Assembly: GCA_023333565.1 (NCBI GenBank)
Contig: JAJKFH010003762.1
Location: 1,860,001-1,924,000, forward strand
Length of the DNA: 64,000 bases
Reading direction: 5' to 3'
DNA from: Puffinus mauretanicus
Lineage: Eukaryota; Chordata; Aves; Procellariiformes; Procellariidae
Position 1 is the stretch's first letter, and each line of letters starts with the position of its first letter. This document shows positions 35,501 through 48,440 of the stretch, piece after piece. The notes under the pieces were generated by a model, which saw only the letters and a list, made by a program, of their open reading frames with translations, did no database searches and had not been told where the DNA came from. The position numbers and the translations under genes are program-made.

Positions 35501-38500
35501 CGATTACCATAAAAACACTTTACAGGACTAAATGGCTGATGTCCAAGGATCCAGATCTCCATCCCACGAGCAAACAAGAGGCATCCTACTTATACATTCA
35601 CTCATTTCAACTCTTTTTCACCTCTGTGCACAGCCCAAGACTCACACTTGAAAACAAGATGTCCCCATTTGTTCGCACGGAGGCACAGTGACCTGAATGA
35701 CATCTTTTGTGGTGACATGACACAAGGTAAAACAAAATCCTACAGCCAGTGTAAGAGAGGTGGTGCCATTTCTTTCGTGCTTTTCTCAATATGGTAGTTA
35801 GGGCCTCAGTGGGAAAGAAAAGGATTTAATGTGTCTTTCTGATGTGGAATACTGCATAGCCAAACAGAACACAGGTTATGACACTGTAACATGACACAGA
35901 GATGTCAGAAATGAAACATGAATCCACATCTTACTAACACTGCCGATATAGCTACAGTTGCGCAAGACTAGTGCTGAACAAAAGAATGACAGAAGAAAAT
36001 GAGAAAGGTAAAAATCAGCATAAATACAGACCCATCCCAAATAATCAAATCCTTTCAATATAAAAAATGAATTGTGTGCTGATTTTTATATTTTGCAAAC
36101 AGAGAACAGCTACAGTTCTTTTAAAAGCACTCAAGGAGATGAATCGGATTCCTTCAGAGTGTTGTTATTCCTATTTTTAATAAAACTGCCACAGTGTGAA
36201 GTGCACATATCTTAGTTTTGCTTTCTATAGTGTAAGTGCAGAATAACAATCATGAAATTAAATTGTGCTTACTAGCTTTTATTGCCTTTCATTTCTAAAT
36301 AACCCAAAGCATTTTATACACCAGAAGGATTAGTAAGACCAGGAACTCAGCAACCATTAGTGTGAAGCTGCATGTAGTGACGCTGCTGCTCAGGACAGGA
36401 AGCGTGAATGCCATAACCAACTAATATGAAATTTATGAAGATAGAGTTTAATTACCTAAAAAGGCTCGAGAAGGGGTAGGACTGCTACTCTTACAAAGAG
36501 CCTTATCTGCCCAAAATGACACCTCTAACAGCACAACCCACTTCACAGCTAAGACTGCCAGATATTTGTTAACTCCTTTCATTTCCTCTTGCACATGTAT
36601 ATGTTGTGATGATTTACCATTCAAATACAACCCTTTTCCAGCTTAATGAAATCCAGATTGGTCACAGCACCAAGATGGTACCAGCTCATAAAATATAACT
36701 TTAGTTCTTTTTTCTTCAAATAAACGGCAAAAGGCTCTACTTGTACCTAACACCAAATACTGTATTCATTACTGGATCAATTCTTTTACTGAGGTATTTT
36801 CTGAATGCAATGCCTATCCCCACTGCGTAGTGATTACAAGTAATGGTACTAATGCATTGTATAGCTCTTCTATAAACACGGGGAAGTGTAGTAAATACCA
36901 GCATAAAGGATGTGACAAAAGAAGTTAGAAATGGGGAGAAGGAGTGGGGGGGAGAAATTGCAAAAAGAAAAAAAAAATCAATTTTAATAATAGCTTGACA
37001 ATTACAATTAAATAATCCAAAGCTCAAGCTGAGCATTTTTGTTATACACTGCATGAATGATGTTTGTACTTTGGAACCTTTAAAATATTTAAGCAGAGAA
37101 GAAATGAAATGAACTGCAACCAGTTAAGGTCATCCATTTAGGACAAAATTGATAAAATATTAAAATGAAAGAAATAAATTTTCAAACAGAGATACTAAGG
37201 CTTCATAGAGATGTATTATTCAAAGCAGAGGAATATGTGTGACCTCTAGGCTATTACATAATGGAGAAAGGATACGACAGTTCAAATGAGCAGGAACTAT
37301 AGGCAGCAGAGACAGACAGGGAAGATGGATTAACCATTCCGTAAGCCAGAGCTTTGCTTCTGAGACCAGACCCCTGTATTAGAGCATTACATTCTCAGAG
37401 CCAGCTCTTGGACCCCACTATTATATTGGGCTTAAAAAACTTTGGAAAGATCATGGATTTTAACTACAGATTGATTTTGTGTCTGGCTGAGCTTGTTCAT
37501 TCTCAGAGGCTGGGATTTAAAGCAGGGGTGGTCCTGGGCTGCTGAGTTTCTGTGCCTCAGCTTCTTCCGAATCCTGACTTTGTCCTCACGTGTCTTTTGT
37601 AGAATGGTCTGCAGTCAGGACGGCACGGGCTGGCCAAGGTATAATGTATCACACTTCTCTCTTTCAGTGGTCAGCTTTGCTGGCTGACAGCCAACCTCCT
37701 CATTCATCTCTGCCCTATCAGGGCTTGAAGATGCCCAGTTTACGCTTTGGACATCTTCAAGGAAAGTAGTTTTAAACTCTAGCAATAAATTCTCCTTTTT
37801 TCATTTAAGGCCAGAGCCAGTATTTATTTTACAGGGTTTATTACAAAATGAGGTTTTGCAAGGATCTCAACTCTCTTGTGTCTGAGATATTTGGGATAAA
37901 TATTCCCTAAATGAAGAAGTAGCTGCCTGAAACAAGAAGTATCTTTAAATCCCAGTGAAATCTGTGTGAGAGTAAAGACTTTGCTCCTTTAAAAAATTAA
38001 TTTCCACCTAGTAGAGGGCCCTTGCCTCCAAGCAGTGTGTTCTGATGCAACTCCATTGCTCTCCTGTTGGCAAAAGGTATTCAATATTCATACAGCCAGA
38101 AATGCTGTGCCTAATATACGGTTTTGAACTGCATGTCAGGGGCCAGGTGTCAAAAAGTTAGGTAACATAATGCCAAAGCTTTTCCTTGGACATAGATGAG
38201 CCTCCCTAGAGGATATACAAAAGCATCTAAAATATTATGAAAACCAGTGGCACTGACAGTCATTTGTGATCTTAAGTCCTCTAAATGTTTTTGATTGTCT
38301 TCCCATTTTTACTCAGTTGCAATTACTCCATGTGAAAAATAAATCTTCGCATTTGCAGAGCAAACATTTATTTCTAACTCTCCTTCTGAAACTAAGTATA
38401 AACATTATTAGCTTGATCTTATAGCTGTCCTAAGTGGCAAGACAGGGACCGTTTACAAATGAGGTTCTATCAAGGATGTAGGCATAACCTATGATACTAG

Positions 38501-41500
38501 TTTTCTGTTCCTGGCACTGCAGCAGGCTTCTCTAGTGACCCTTGGCAAGACATTCAGTTACCTCACTGGAAAACAGAGATAATGGAATGGGTCTGGCCTT
38601 TTGGAAATGGTATGAACACAGTCCTCGGAAGGCCTACGGAGGATGGAGAATTTCAGTGGAAAAACCGAGGCATGAGTCCTCAGCCTGGCCCTGTACCTCA
38701 GGAACATTTTGGAAGAGAATGGGCATTGATTATATCCTAGAGGCCTCTTCCAATTTTCAAAGGTATTTTTAAAACAGTTTTTTTTTAAGAAAAGGGATCG
38801 ACAGAGCTCAAAACCTCAATAACAAAACCTACATATTTTCACCGGTTTCACACAAATGAAGAGACACCTACTTATAAAAATAACCACAATTTCTTAAAAA
38901 ATCACTACCCTTGCCCTTTATGCATGTCTTACATTTCAATCTGTAGTAGTATAATTTTCAGGAATACAAAGAAATAGAAAGTGCTTATGAAAAATGTAAA
39001 CCAGCAATCTTCAGGCTCTTAATCTGACAAAGTATTCCTTCAAATAATGCAAAAGTTTCAGATCACATTTTAGTTGTCAATATATTTTACCCCAGAAGCT
39101 GAAAATATGACCTTGTTCCTTTTCCTTATAATTGTCAAAAGGGATCATAGAATATGAAGAACATAACAGAACTGTTCTGTGTATCAAACTAAAAAGAAAG
39201 ACTGAATTTCTAGTGTGATTTATTAAAAAGCTGTTGCTACAGTTCTAAAAGAATGTTTTTTTCCTTTGAGTTAAAGTGAATTTTTTGTTGACATAACTAG
39301 GACTGGCCATATTGATCAAATCAATATACCACCAGGTACCTTTTCTCCAGCAGAAGCCAATAGCAAATGCCTAAGGAAGTGAATAAGAAGGGGCAAACAC
39401 AATGACACAGCCTCAGTATAGTCCTGTAGTTTCTAGTGATCTATGATTCAGGGATTTTTTTTAGGTAGAGTTACTATCTGCATATTTGAAAGTCCCTGAT
39501 AGGTTTTCCTCTCATGAAGTTGTCTGATTACATTTTTGATATATATAAAAAAGTGAGATTCACAAAATCCTGTAGCAATAAGTACCACAGTTTAATTACA
39601 GGTTGTGTGAAGAAAACTTTCATGATCTTTCATGATATTAGATTTCAGCTAAACAATATGTGCTGGTATTCCTCTTCCTGCTAAACCCAGCAGAAAAAAA
39701 TCCATTGATATTGGTGTGTGGGAGATTGGCCTCAGAACTATCTAGAACAAAAACAATAAATATGTTTTAACTGAAGCCAAACTATCTTCCCCAAAAATCT
39801 GGTAAAAGGGATTTATATAGCAAGACTGAAGAGGTGAGCTACCCTTTTCAAATAATGGAGTTAAAAAACTAGAATTGGATAACTTGAAAAACTCACACTA
39901 ACTTCATTGAAATTTTGCAGAAACAATCTGCTATGCCTTCAGTGCAGACAGAGAAAATTTGTAGCCAACATGATTTTTAAAACTGAGATAAGTATGTGTG
40001 TTGGGAGAGGGGATAATAGAGCTTTCTATTAATGTAAAGCAGTCCGGCTGCAGCCTGAACTGTGGTGTCTTCCCTCCCCATAATCATGGCATTAATTACT
40101 TCATAGGTCAAATTATGTTTCTGTTTGAAAGAGTTTGGCCATCTACGTGAACCAGGGCATGCATATTTAGATCGACTGTATCCTCTAGCACGGGCTTTTA
40201 TTCTTGTTTGATGCATGTGGGCTACTAATTTAGTTTTTCATTGAAGATGGCTCTCTTTTTTTCTCTCCTGCACAATAGCAGTCTGGTTCCAAAATATATA
40301 GAACAAGCCCACATTTATTGAATCTGAGGGCAAGTATACTTCCTCCTTCGACCATATGTACAGGATTTTTCTTTAAAATAAAAAGGCCAAAAAGTGACTG
40401 GAACAATGCCCAAAGGGGAGAATAAAGACAGACATTTAAAGGTGAGCTCACTAGATTTATAATAGCAGGGGACACTATCATCCTTTCCAGCCAGCTACCC
40501 AGTTAGCAGTAACACTTATATCACAAGAAAGGCCCAGGAGATTCTTCTTTAGAAAATAATGGATACAGCTATTAATATACTGGGGAAGCTGCAGCACGTC
40601 AGATATTGATAATAAATTACATTGTTCAGATATGAGATTACATAATCCAGGCAGGCAATCAGAAAAGAGTTTTTTGTGTATCAGTGTTATTTAGAAGAGC
40701 TGCTCGGAAAAGTTTTAAGGAATTAGAGTGCTTCTGTCCAAAAAGAATAGCCAAGAGCTTTGAACAAAAATATTGCTTATCATTTAAGCATATGAAAAGC
40801 CTGGATGAGACAGTAGCTCAGGGCTCACAGGGAAGGTGCTGCTTCTTATATTAACCTGATCCCACTGTTTGTGGAAACAGCTTGTGAAATGATTTTGAAT
40901 GTATCAGAAGAGGTAGAGAAAACATCAACCTATTGTAACACATAGCATGGCTCGTTCAATCAATGAAAGCCCTTTCACAGTAGGCATTAGTATCACCTCT
41001 AAGAGGGCCAGTAGTGACCCAGCAGCCTACCCACTAGAAACTACATCAAGACAAGCAGTCTTGGTCTCAGAATTTTTTAGAGGATTAGCTCACTCCCATG
41101 TGCAAACAGATGTAGGAATTTTGTTGTCCAAAACTTAAAATAAGCAGCACAATGGGGGAACAGGACATAAGCCTGAAAATCCCAAGATTGCTAACCCTAA
41201 ACACATTAAAAATACCATGAGCTTGTTTTAAGAATTACTGTACTTCAGAGCCCTGTGATATTTCAGTCGTCTGGCTTGTCTGCTGGTGTTGAGATAAATG
41301 GATTCAATGTTTTTACATTTTTCTCAGTCACAAAGGTTGGATGTTTGTTTGTATAATGATAGCAAATATCCTTCTATTACCACAGCTATGGGAGCTGAGA
41401 GCTGTAGAAGCCCTTACAATCATGACCTTGTGATAAGGTTGTGAGTGTTGCCATGAGTGAACTCCAAAGACATTTCTGAACCCTGTAGAAACTCCCTCTC

Positions 41501-42177
41501 TTCTTCTGATTTCTGACTGAGCATATAGTACAACAATTCCCACTGAAGCCAACAGAAGTTAAAAACCCTTTTACTTGAGGTGCTCGGTGCTTTGTAGGAT
41601 CAGAGCAAGGCTTACAAATTAATACAATCAGAGGGATTTTTTTTTTTTAACTGTACCTTTTTAACTGTATAGGAATCTTTAAAACCACCTTTTAAAAAAA
41701 GTCTGAGTCTAAGAGGATAAGCATAATACAGCGTTTGAAAAATTCCATGACTCCCTGGCACCACAGATTCAAGTCTCGGGGTCACTGAACCCTTCACCCT
41801 TCTCAGATAGATAAGATGACTACTGCAATATTTAATACAAGATAAGCCACACAAGCATTTGACTGGGTTTGACCTCTCAGACAGCTTACAAACCCAAGAG
41901 CTTGTGTAACCTGAACCTCTGCAAGAAAATGGATATTTCTGCATTCTCCCATAACTCCAAGAACCGGGGACTTTGGAAACATCAAATATCATAAAACGTG
42001 CTAAAGTTGTTAGCCAGCAATACTACTGAAGACATTTCTTTAGCTGTATCCTCTAGTATCAATGGCCAAAGCTCCCCTTCACCCAGGTACAAACACCGGG
42101 CTGAGCTCTAGGTGTCCGTCTATCTGCAAAGCTCCATTCCAGAAGTAGCTACACATCAGAGGTAAACGGTAGGTACG
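32541..42177. other. Intergenic DNA
   Basis: Mostly AT-rich. A mildly GC-rich patch at 32660-33080 has short overlapping ORFs on both strands but no domain. It also contains one MIR-like remnant (38530-38595), a poly(A) run near 33871-33887 and a short ancient repeat copy near 41540. No gene is supported. Confidence 0.55.
38530..38595 (+). mobile_element. MIR-like SINE remnant
   Basis: TAGTGACCCTTGGCAAGACA, TTCAGTTACCTCACTGGAAA and ACAGAGATAATGG follow the order of the MIR central region (tGACCTTGGGCAAGTCACTTAACCTC... then AAAATGGGGATAAT). Short and diverged. Confidence 0.6.
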
Positions 42178-42655
42178 TAAGAACACTAGACAGCTCTTAG
42201 GTCAGACCGAGGGCCACCTCGCCCAGTTTCCTGTCCCCTACAGTGGCCAAAGGCAGATGCCTAGAAAGCAGAGTAATAACAGAGCTAACTGGTCCTTGTT
42301 GCAGCACTCATACTGCCAGAGACTGCTCTGGCCTCTGAAAATTTACGAGTGGGTGAAGGGTGGTTTCTGCCTGTTTAACAACTGTGTACTCTCTCCTCTG
42401 AGCCTTCATCACCCACCACATCTGTGCCAAGCAGCGCCACAAAGCTTGCTTAGGTATTACATGAAGAATTGCCAATACTTCTTTGTTTTGACCTGCCATA
42501 TGTTGTCTTCCTTTGATACTAGCTCATGCATCGAAACAACGAACAATCCACCCTCACTCGCTCTCCTCACGCCACTCATGATTTTATAGACAGCTAATAT
42601 ATCCCCTCTCTGCCATCCCTTTTCCAGACCAAAATGTCTTAATGGCTGGTGTTTA
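42178..42655 (-). mobile_element. Old CR1 LINE, 3' part, antisense (left piece)
   Basis: Begins with the antisense CR1 3' terminus (TTAGGTCAGACCGAGGGCC, then CCCAGTTTCCTGTCCC and ACAGTGGCCAAAGGCAGATG). It continues to the internal CATGATTTTATAGACAGCTA and TATATCCCCTCTC region. The alignment to CR1 stops near 42655 and resumes at about 43290 after the GC-rich segment. Confidence 0.8.
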
Positions 42656-42689
42656 TACCCTTGACTGTCACTGCTGCTTCTTGGGTATC

Positions 42690-43262
42690 TCCTCAGGCAG
42701 GAGGAGGCACCAAACGGCACTTGGGGTGCTGGCACGCCGCTGACTGAGGACTGAGGACTGGTTTGTCCCCAGCTGCCATGGTGGCGGGGCAGCCCCTGTG
42801 CTGGTGGCAGGACCCCCCTGCAATGCCCCTTCACGTGGCAGTTAGGAACCAGCCCCGACCGGTCGGACCCGGAACGAACCTGCCTCAGCTGCCCAGGCAG
42901 CTGCAGGGCTGGCATCCCTCCCAGCAGCCAATCAGGGTACCGCTGCTGGAGACGGGGGCCAATCCCGGTGCAGGAGGCAGCTGTCCCAGCCAATGGGAAG
43001 TAGCGGAGACCACAGGGGCTGCACCTGGGCACGGAGGCGGCAAGATGGCTGCCCCACGCCACCAGTTGGGTGCCTGGGGCAAGCCAAGGTGAGAGCCGGC
43101 AGCCAGGAAGCCAGCATAAGCCTTGGGTGGGGAAGAAAACCAGCACGCCATGAGCAGCCAACGCTGGCAGGCCGCAGGCCGGCTGCCCACGGCAGCAGAG
43201 GCCTAATCTCCCTACCGCATTGGGAAGTCACGAAGCGTGCGCCTGTAAGGTACTGGTAAGGG
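42690..43262 (+). promoter_or_regulatory. GC-rich promoter-like segment with three 31-bp-spaced CCAAT boxes
   Basis: This isolated block of high G+C with about 28 CpGs lies between two pieces of an old CR1. CCAAT boxes start at 42928, 42959 and 42990, all on the plus strand and exactly 31 bases apart. That is the spacing typical of NF-Y arrays in cell-cycle promoters. Downstream lie a YY1-type CAAGATGGCTGCC (43041-43053) and a good splice donor, AAG|GTGAGA (exon edge 43089). Together these suggest a TATA-less promoter reading rightward with a short first exon. It could also be a solo LTR, but I cannot define TG...CA ends or a target duplication. ORFs across it look compositional. Confidence 0.5.
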
Positions 43263-43289
43263 TAACAAGGACCATAGTGCGGTATCAAG

Positions 43290-43520
43290 CTTGCGTTCAG
43301 AAATTATTTTGCATTCTTCACTTGCATTACATCAGGTTCACCCATGACACTTCCTTTTCTAACAATCCCTCATGTGTAATCTGCCTTCTCTTTTTTTTTC
43401 ACTTGTTGCTCAGCATTGAGCTGATATTTTCATTAATGACGCACTATAACCCTAAGATCTTGCTCCTAAGTGACAATAGGCGGCTCAGAAACAATTATTT
43501 TGTATGGGAAGTCTAGACGG
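43290..43520 (-). mobile_element. Old CR1 LINE, antisense (right piece)
   Basis: Resumes the CR1 of 42178-42655. AGCATTGAGCTGATATTTTC followed by a CTATAACCCTAAGATCTTGC stretch matches the antisense CR1 region that normally reads ACAATGACTCCAAGATCTC. About 230 bases of CR1 are missing between the two pieces. Confidence 0.65.
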
Positions 43521-46500
43521 GTTCTCTGTTGTCCCAGGTATTTGACTCTCCGCATGTAACTCAGTGGTGTGGCAAACACCTTTCCTGTTTGGTCAGATAG
43601 ATATACACACATAAAGTTATTTTCTTCATTAGAAAACAGAACCGGAGAGGAAACCCAGATAGCCAAGCACACCCATCTCGCATGACTTTGCTGTCCAAGC
43701 ATTGTCCTGGTGGTATTTTGGGTAAACACAAGCTCTGATCCACTAGAGAAGTAGGGCAGGAGAAGACAGAGAGCTGCAGGTGGGCAGCAGGACAGCCACA
43801 GGCATGGTCACGCTCCAGTGACTCTCCCGTTCCCCCCTAACCGGTTGGCCAGGAGTCCTTAGATTTTCATACAGCTTCTGTACAAGCGTTTCTATTCACA
43901 AGAAGTGCATATAGTTTCAGAGTACATTAACCCTTTTTCCCATGTGACAAGGTTTCTTATACCGGCTACTGTCACAAAAGAAAGCAAGCAACGCCTGAGG
44001 AGAGGTACTTACGACTTGCCTGCCAGCGTAGCTCAGTTTACAGTACTTCTGATGTACCAGCAGATGCTGTTATTCATATTACTGTGTCATCCAAACCTGC
44101 TCTGAAAAAAGTCGTTATCTGTTGGTAAGGACACAAATGGCTTGTCTACAGTTGAGGCTCTAGTAGTGCTACATGTAGACTGGTAATAGTGGAAAATTCC
44201 CAAGTGCAGACAGTCTAAGACAGACACAGAAAATAATCCACCAAATTTCAATAAACTTATGCAAAGCATTCCTATTTCAGAAGCAGTAATTCCTTATGAA
44301 AGTATTTTCCATTTCTTCATTTGTACTTCAGGGTGCACTTCAAATGCATCTGAAAGTCCAGGACAAAGATTCTTGTTGTAATCCAAATGTCCTCTAAGTA
44401 GCAATGGGATTTTGAAATTGCCTGTAAATTGTTGGAAACTTGGGGATTTTCTTCCCCCTTCTGTTGTGGCATCAATAGAAACTACAGATGACAAAAAGTC
44501 ACACTGCATAGTTGGAACTAACATTCTCATCCTAACTGAGTTTTAAACAACAAAGATATGTGTCTTGTTTAGCATGATTTATGAAAGCTTCTGGTAGAGA
44601 AGCCAGGACTACTTCAAACCACTTTGACTAAGAAGAGGAAAAAAAATCATTACTAAAAACTTTCAGGAAAAAGGATGAAAATTAATGAAGAATTTTGATA
44701 TGTTCTTAACACTACACTTAATGATAAAAAGGAAAAATAATTAGAAAATCTTTCATTTCCACTATTACTGCATTTGTCTATAGAAATAAATTAATTCCTG
44801 CTCTAATTAGGTCCTAACACAGACAGCACTGTTTGTATGAGCAAGTAACAGGAAAATATATGTAACTGTCTGTGACTGAGGCTATCTAATCAAGGACATC
44901 TTTTTGGTACCGAAAACAAATACAGCAATAGAATTTTATCTAGTCCACATTTTTTTGTTAAGAATGGAAACTATGGTACACTGTAGATCACATCTGGTTA
45001 TGATGAATTGGAATAAACTTCTATTCGGGTGTTTTTCTTTTTACTAAATGATTGTCAATGTAGGTTATTTTTCCTTGTTCTGACTAGAGTTGCATGAACT
45101 CTTCCATGTGTTGTTGCAAGCTGATTCAAACATTTTTGTCCAAACCACTTCATACACAACTCAACATTTAAAAGATCTGGGATCAAACTCATTTATTGCT
45201 TTTGTTATATTAAAGTTGATGTTAACCAGCACAGTCCCAAATCTGAAAACACTTGACTTAAACCATGCAAATAGTCACAATTGCTTCAGTAGGTCTACTG
45301 ACATACTTAAACACGTGTGGTTTCAGGTTCATGACCCTGGCGAGTCTTCACCAGCTCTTTGCCTATGCATCCTGCAGGCTGCAAAACGCTCCTGCAGAGT
45401 AAGAGATGAAATCCACAGGCTGGACAACTGCTTGCAAGATGGATAAATATAATCAGCTTGCCAGGGGTACTTCCTTTGTGTCAGATTGTTGCACACAAAA
45501 AGGCTTGACAACCTGTGCCTTCAAAAACAACAATTCAAGGTGGCTAAGATCAGTTTCCTCAATCTGACATAATCAGGTATTAGGTATTATTTTCATGACA
45601 GAGGCAACGAGTTGACCTAGATTCAGATGCAAAGGTTATTTATGTCTAAATGTTACATATATTACTAAAGTTACAGGAAGCTTTTAAAATTTATTGCATA
45701 GTAATGGTTCCAAATATGTGTGTAATGAACAAGTTGCCCATAAGATCCGCTGACCCTGACAGCAGTGACCGTAAACTGCTGCTGCTATAGTCCAGGCTGA
45801 CAAAGGGACAAATATGATGCAGCTAGCAGCAAGTCACCTGCTCTCTTCTTGTTACCTATAAGCCAGCACTAACTGCTGAATATGTCAATGCTGTGCTTTT
45901 TATATAAATACATACATGTGTGTGTATATATATATTTCACGTATATAATACACGTATATAACTCGCATACTTACATGAAACAAAATATTCTAGATGAGGA
46001 TTCCTTGGCCTTCTAGAATTTGCAGACCCCTCATGCCTTCTTCCAAAATGCACAGCTCTGAGTTCATCGCTTTCATTAATTTTACTCAAGCAGAGCTTTC
46101 CTTTCACTTTTGCTTGGGCGATTTTTTGAGATGAGCTTCTAGGTGAGCTTTGTTCCAGCCATGGATAAACCAAATGCAGTTTAATGTCATACCTTTCCAT
46201 GAGCTGCTACTGCAGCTCACTGCATTGATCTTCTTGGATGAAGTCCAGTATGGTGACTGAGTTCCTGTGATAGCAGAAGACAAGGCATTACTGAGTTAAT
46301 TTCTATTGCACTACTCACTGGAGAGTGGCTCAAACTCACTGTTTGATCTGATGGTGAGGCAGACTCCAGCTCTTCTCCTGTAAACGTATTTCAAATGGCA
46401 AGAGAGAATGTTTCCAACCCTTTGTTGCAATGGGCTTCTTACACCAAGGTTTCATTTTGAAATCTTTCATATTAAATCAGTGACTGACATACTAGACTTC

Positions 46501-47903
46501 TTATTGTGTGGTGTTGGGACTTTTTATTCTGTGGTGTGCTGTATTATCTTATTTTTTTTTCCATTTTTTCCGTTATGGCAATGTTAACAGCGTGATGACA
46601 CCACAGACCTGTGCCTCCTTTTCCCTATATTACTTAGTTTGCATGCAACAAATGGTATATATTAAAAATAAAGAAGAAATCCACTTTTAAACATTGCATT
46701 AGGATGTTCGGCTAAAACAATGTTTCTTTGGAGAAATGGGATGATAAAAATTTTAATATCATGGCAAGATCTGAGGAAGTTAGTGATCATTTGATTTTAC
46801 AGCGGGTAATAATAGCAGAATATTTCAATGTAGACATGCTACATTTTAATGTAGACATTAAATAGACATGTTCTCTGTCCTAAGGTCATAAAATGGAGAA
46901 GGGAAAGATAACTACGAAGGAGATTTCAAAAGTTCAGAGTGACATTTAGGTGAGCAGCCTTTGTGAATGTTGAATATTTTTGTATCTTTGAAAATTGCTC
47001 CTTTCATAAAATAACTGTGATTTTTTTTCAGGTATTCAGAAATCTTAATAATCATGTAAATTAATTTTATTTGGGGTTTGCTTATTGAAAAATTAACATA
47101 TTTAGTCCCGATACACTTAACAATATGCTCTGAGGAGGAAAATGAAGGAGGTAAGGGAAATGTATGTGCAAACAGGGTCAAGTAACATGAAAGTTATCTT
47201 GGACAACAGCATTCTAGTGGAACCAGCTCAAGTAGTCAGGAGCACAGGAGAGACAACCTGATGTAACTTGGCCCATGTTTTCACTCTTAATAAGCAGGGT
47301 TCAAACATAGTGGGAATCAGTGAACAGAAGCTTCAAAATATTTACACATATTCAGACAGAGCAAAAAAAGTTCACATCCATAATTAATGGTAATTTAAAA
47401 AAAAAAAACTCAAAGCAAAAGCTGAAGCAGATTCTCTAGGCCAAGCTGAATTTAAACCAGGGCTGACTACAGCTGCATTTGATGGCTGAGTCCAAAATTT
47501 GGCTCAGCTCTAGTTAAAGCATAATCTGACAGATAGTCTCTTTTTATTACAACTCCCTGCTGAATCATTTAGTTTGGGGAAGAAGCATGATTCTGGCATC
47601 ATATCTTAAATTATGAAAATTATGAGATCATTCTTATAATGTAAAAGGGTAATATCAGGCTCATTTATTAATCTCCACAGTTTGCCCAGGATACTTTTTG
47701 TCCAGGAAACATACATGTTACAATGCTTAGCATCCTGTAAGACATAGTATTAGTGGTCTTATAGTTGCCTTCTCAAAAAACCCTTGCAGGTTGTGTAACC
47801 TTGTTAACTTTCCTTCTTTTTTCCATTTTTCCATGGAAAAAACTGAGAAGGGTTATGCCATTGACAAGCTTGTAAAGTGTTCAAACTTATCAATGGCATA
47901 AAT
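43521..47903. other. Intergenic DNA
   Basis: AT-rich, with a short TATA/ACGTATATA-rich patch at 45899-45962. No exon, RNA gene or clear mobile element recognised. Confidence 0.55.
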
Positions 47904-47935
47904 GAGTGGTTCCCAAACTGTGATGCACGTACAAG
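47904..47935 (+). mobile_element. hAT-type terminal repeat remnant
   Basis: AGTGGTTCCCAAACTGTGAT followed by GCACGTAC resembles the terminal repeat of Charlie-like hAT elements. No matching right end was found before the next element begins at 48000, which may have inserted into or beside it. Confidence 0.5.
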
Positions 47936-47999
47936 TAGTTGTATATAAACTATGTATATGATGCAAAGTTGCCACTGCCAATAAATGGACCCGCTAAGA

Positions 48000-48284
48000 C
48001 AGTGGTCTCCAAAGTGGGGTGCACACAAGACAACCCATTGGGATGCAGGAAGAAATTTTTTTTGTGTGCCATTAATAAATAATTTTTTTAAATTTATCTA
48101 TTTCATCTTTGGCTCACCCTTTTTTACTTTCTATTTTGTGTATGTTTTATAATGTACATAATGTATTAGTACAGTAGTACATGTATATAATTTATAAAGA
48201 AATGATTATACATATACTGGGGGTGCATGCTCAAAAATTTTTTGCTGATAGGGGTGCACAATCCAAAAAGTTTGGAGACCACCG
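48000..48284. mobile_element. Near-complete nonautonomous hAT-like DNA transposon (285 bp)
   Basis: The ends are clear inverted repeats. The left end reads CAGTGGTCTCCAAAGTGGGG and the right end is the inverse, closing TTTGGAGACCACCG. Subterminal GGGGTGCA motifs recur at both ends in inverted order. The interior is AT-rich with no transposase. The flanking octamers (47992-47999 and 48285-48292) share a TAAG core at 4 of 8 positions, compatible with a decayed 8-base duplication typical of hAT elements. Confidence 0.75.
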
Positions 48285-48374
48285 TTTTAAGGATCAGTCC
48301 CTAAGTGACCAAAGTTGGATTCCCATAATTTGACAATCGTCCTCTAAAAAATTGGCAAATGTCTCTTGAGACTT

Positions 48375-48440
48375 CATGCAAAGATCACTGAAATAAATGG
48401 AAGCCTTTCTAGAAACTTCAAATGGGTTTGGATCAGGCCC
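48375..48440. repeat. Ancient palindromic repeat, most complete copy
   Basis: CAAAGATCACTG, then an ATAAATGG stretch, AAACTTCAAATGGG and TTTGGATCAGGCCC. The two halves are roughly inverse to each other around the centre. The GGATCAGGCC and CTTCAATGGG motifs recur at other points in this window and are, from memory, frequent in turtle and bird intergenic DNA. Family name not known to me. Confidence 0.5.

Noticed and set aside
41755..41790. tRNA T-arm-like stretch (GATTCAAGTCTCGG)
   Set aside because: No matching acceptor stem, D arm or A box could be found at proper spacing.
42457..43161. 234-codon minus-strand ORF
   Set aside because: It spans the end of a CR1 fragment and the GC-rich block, with no domain, so the open frame is by chance.
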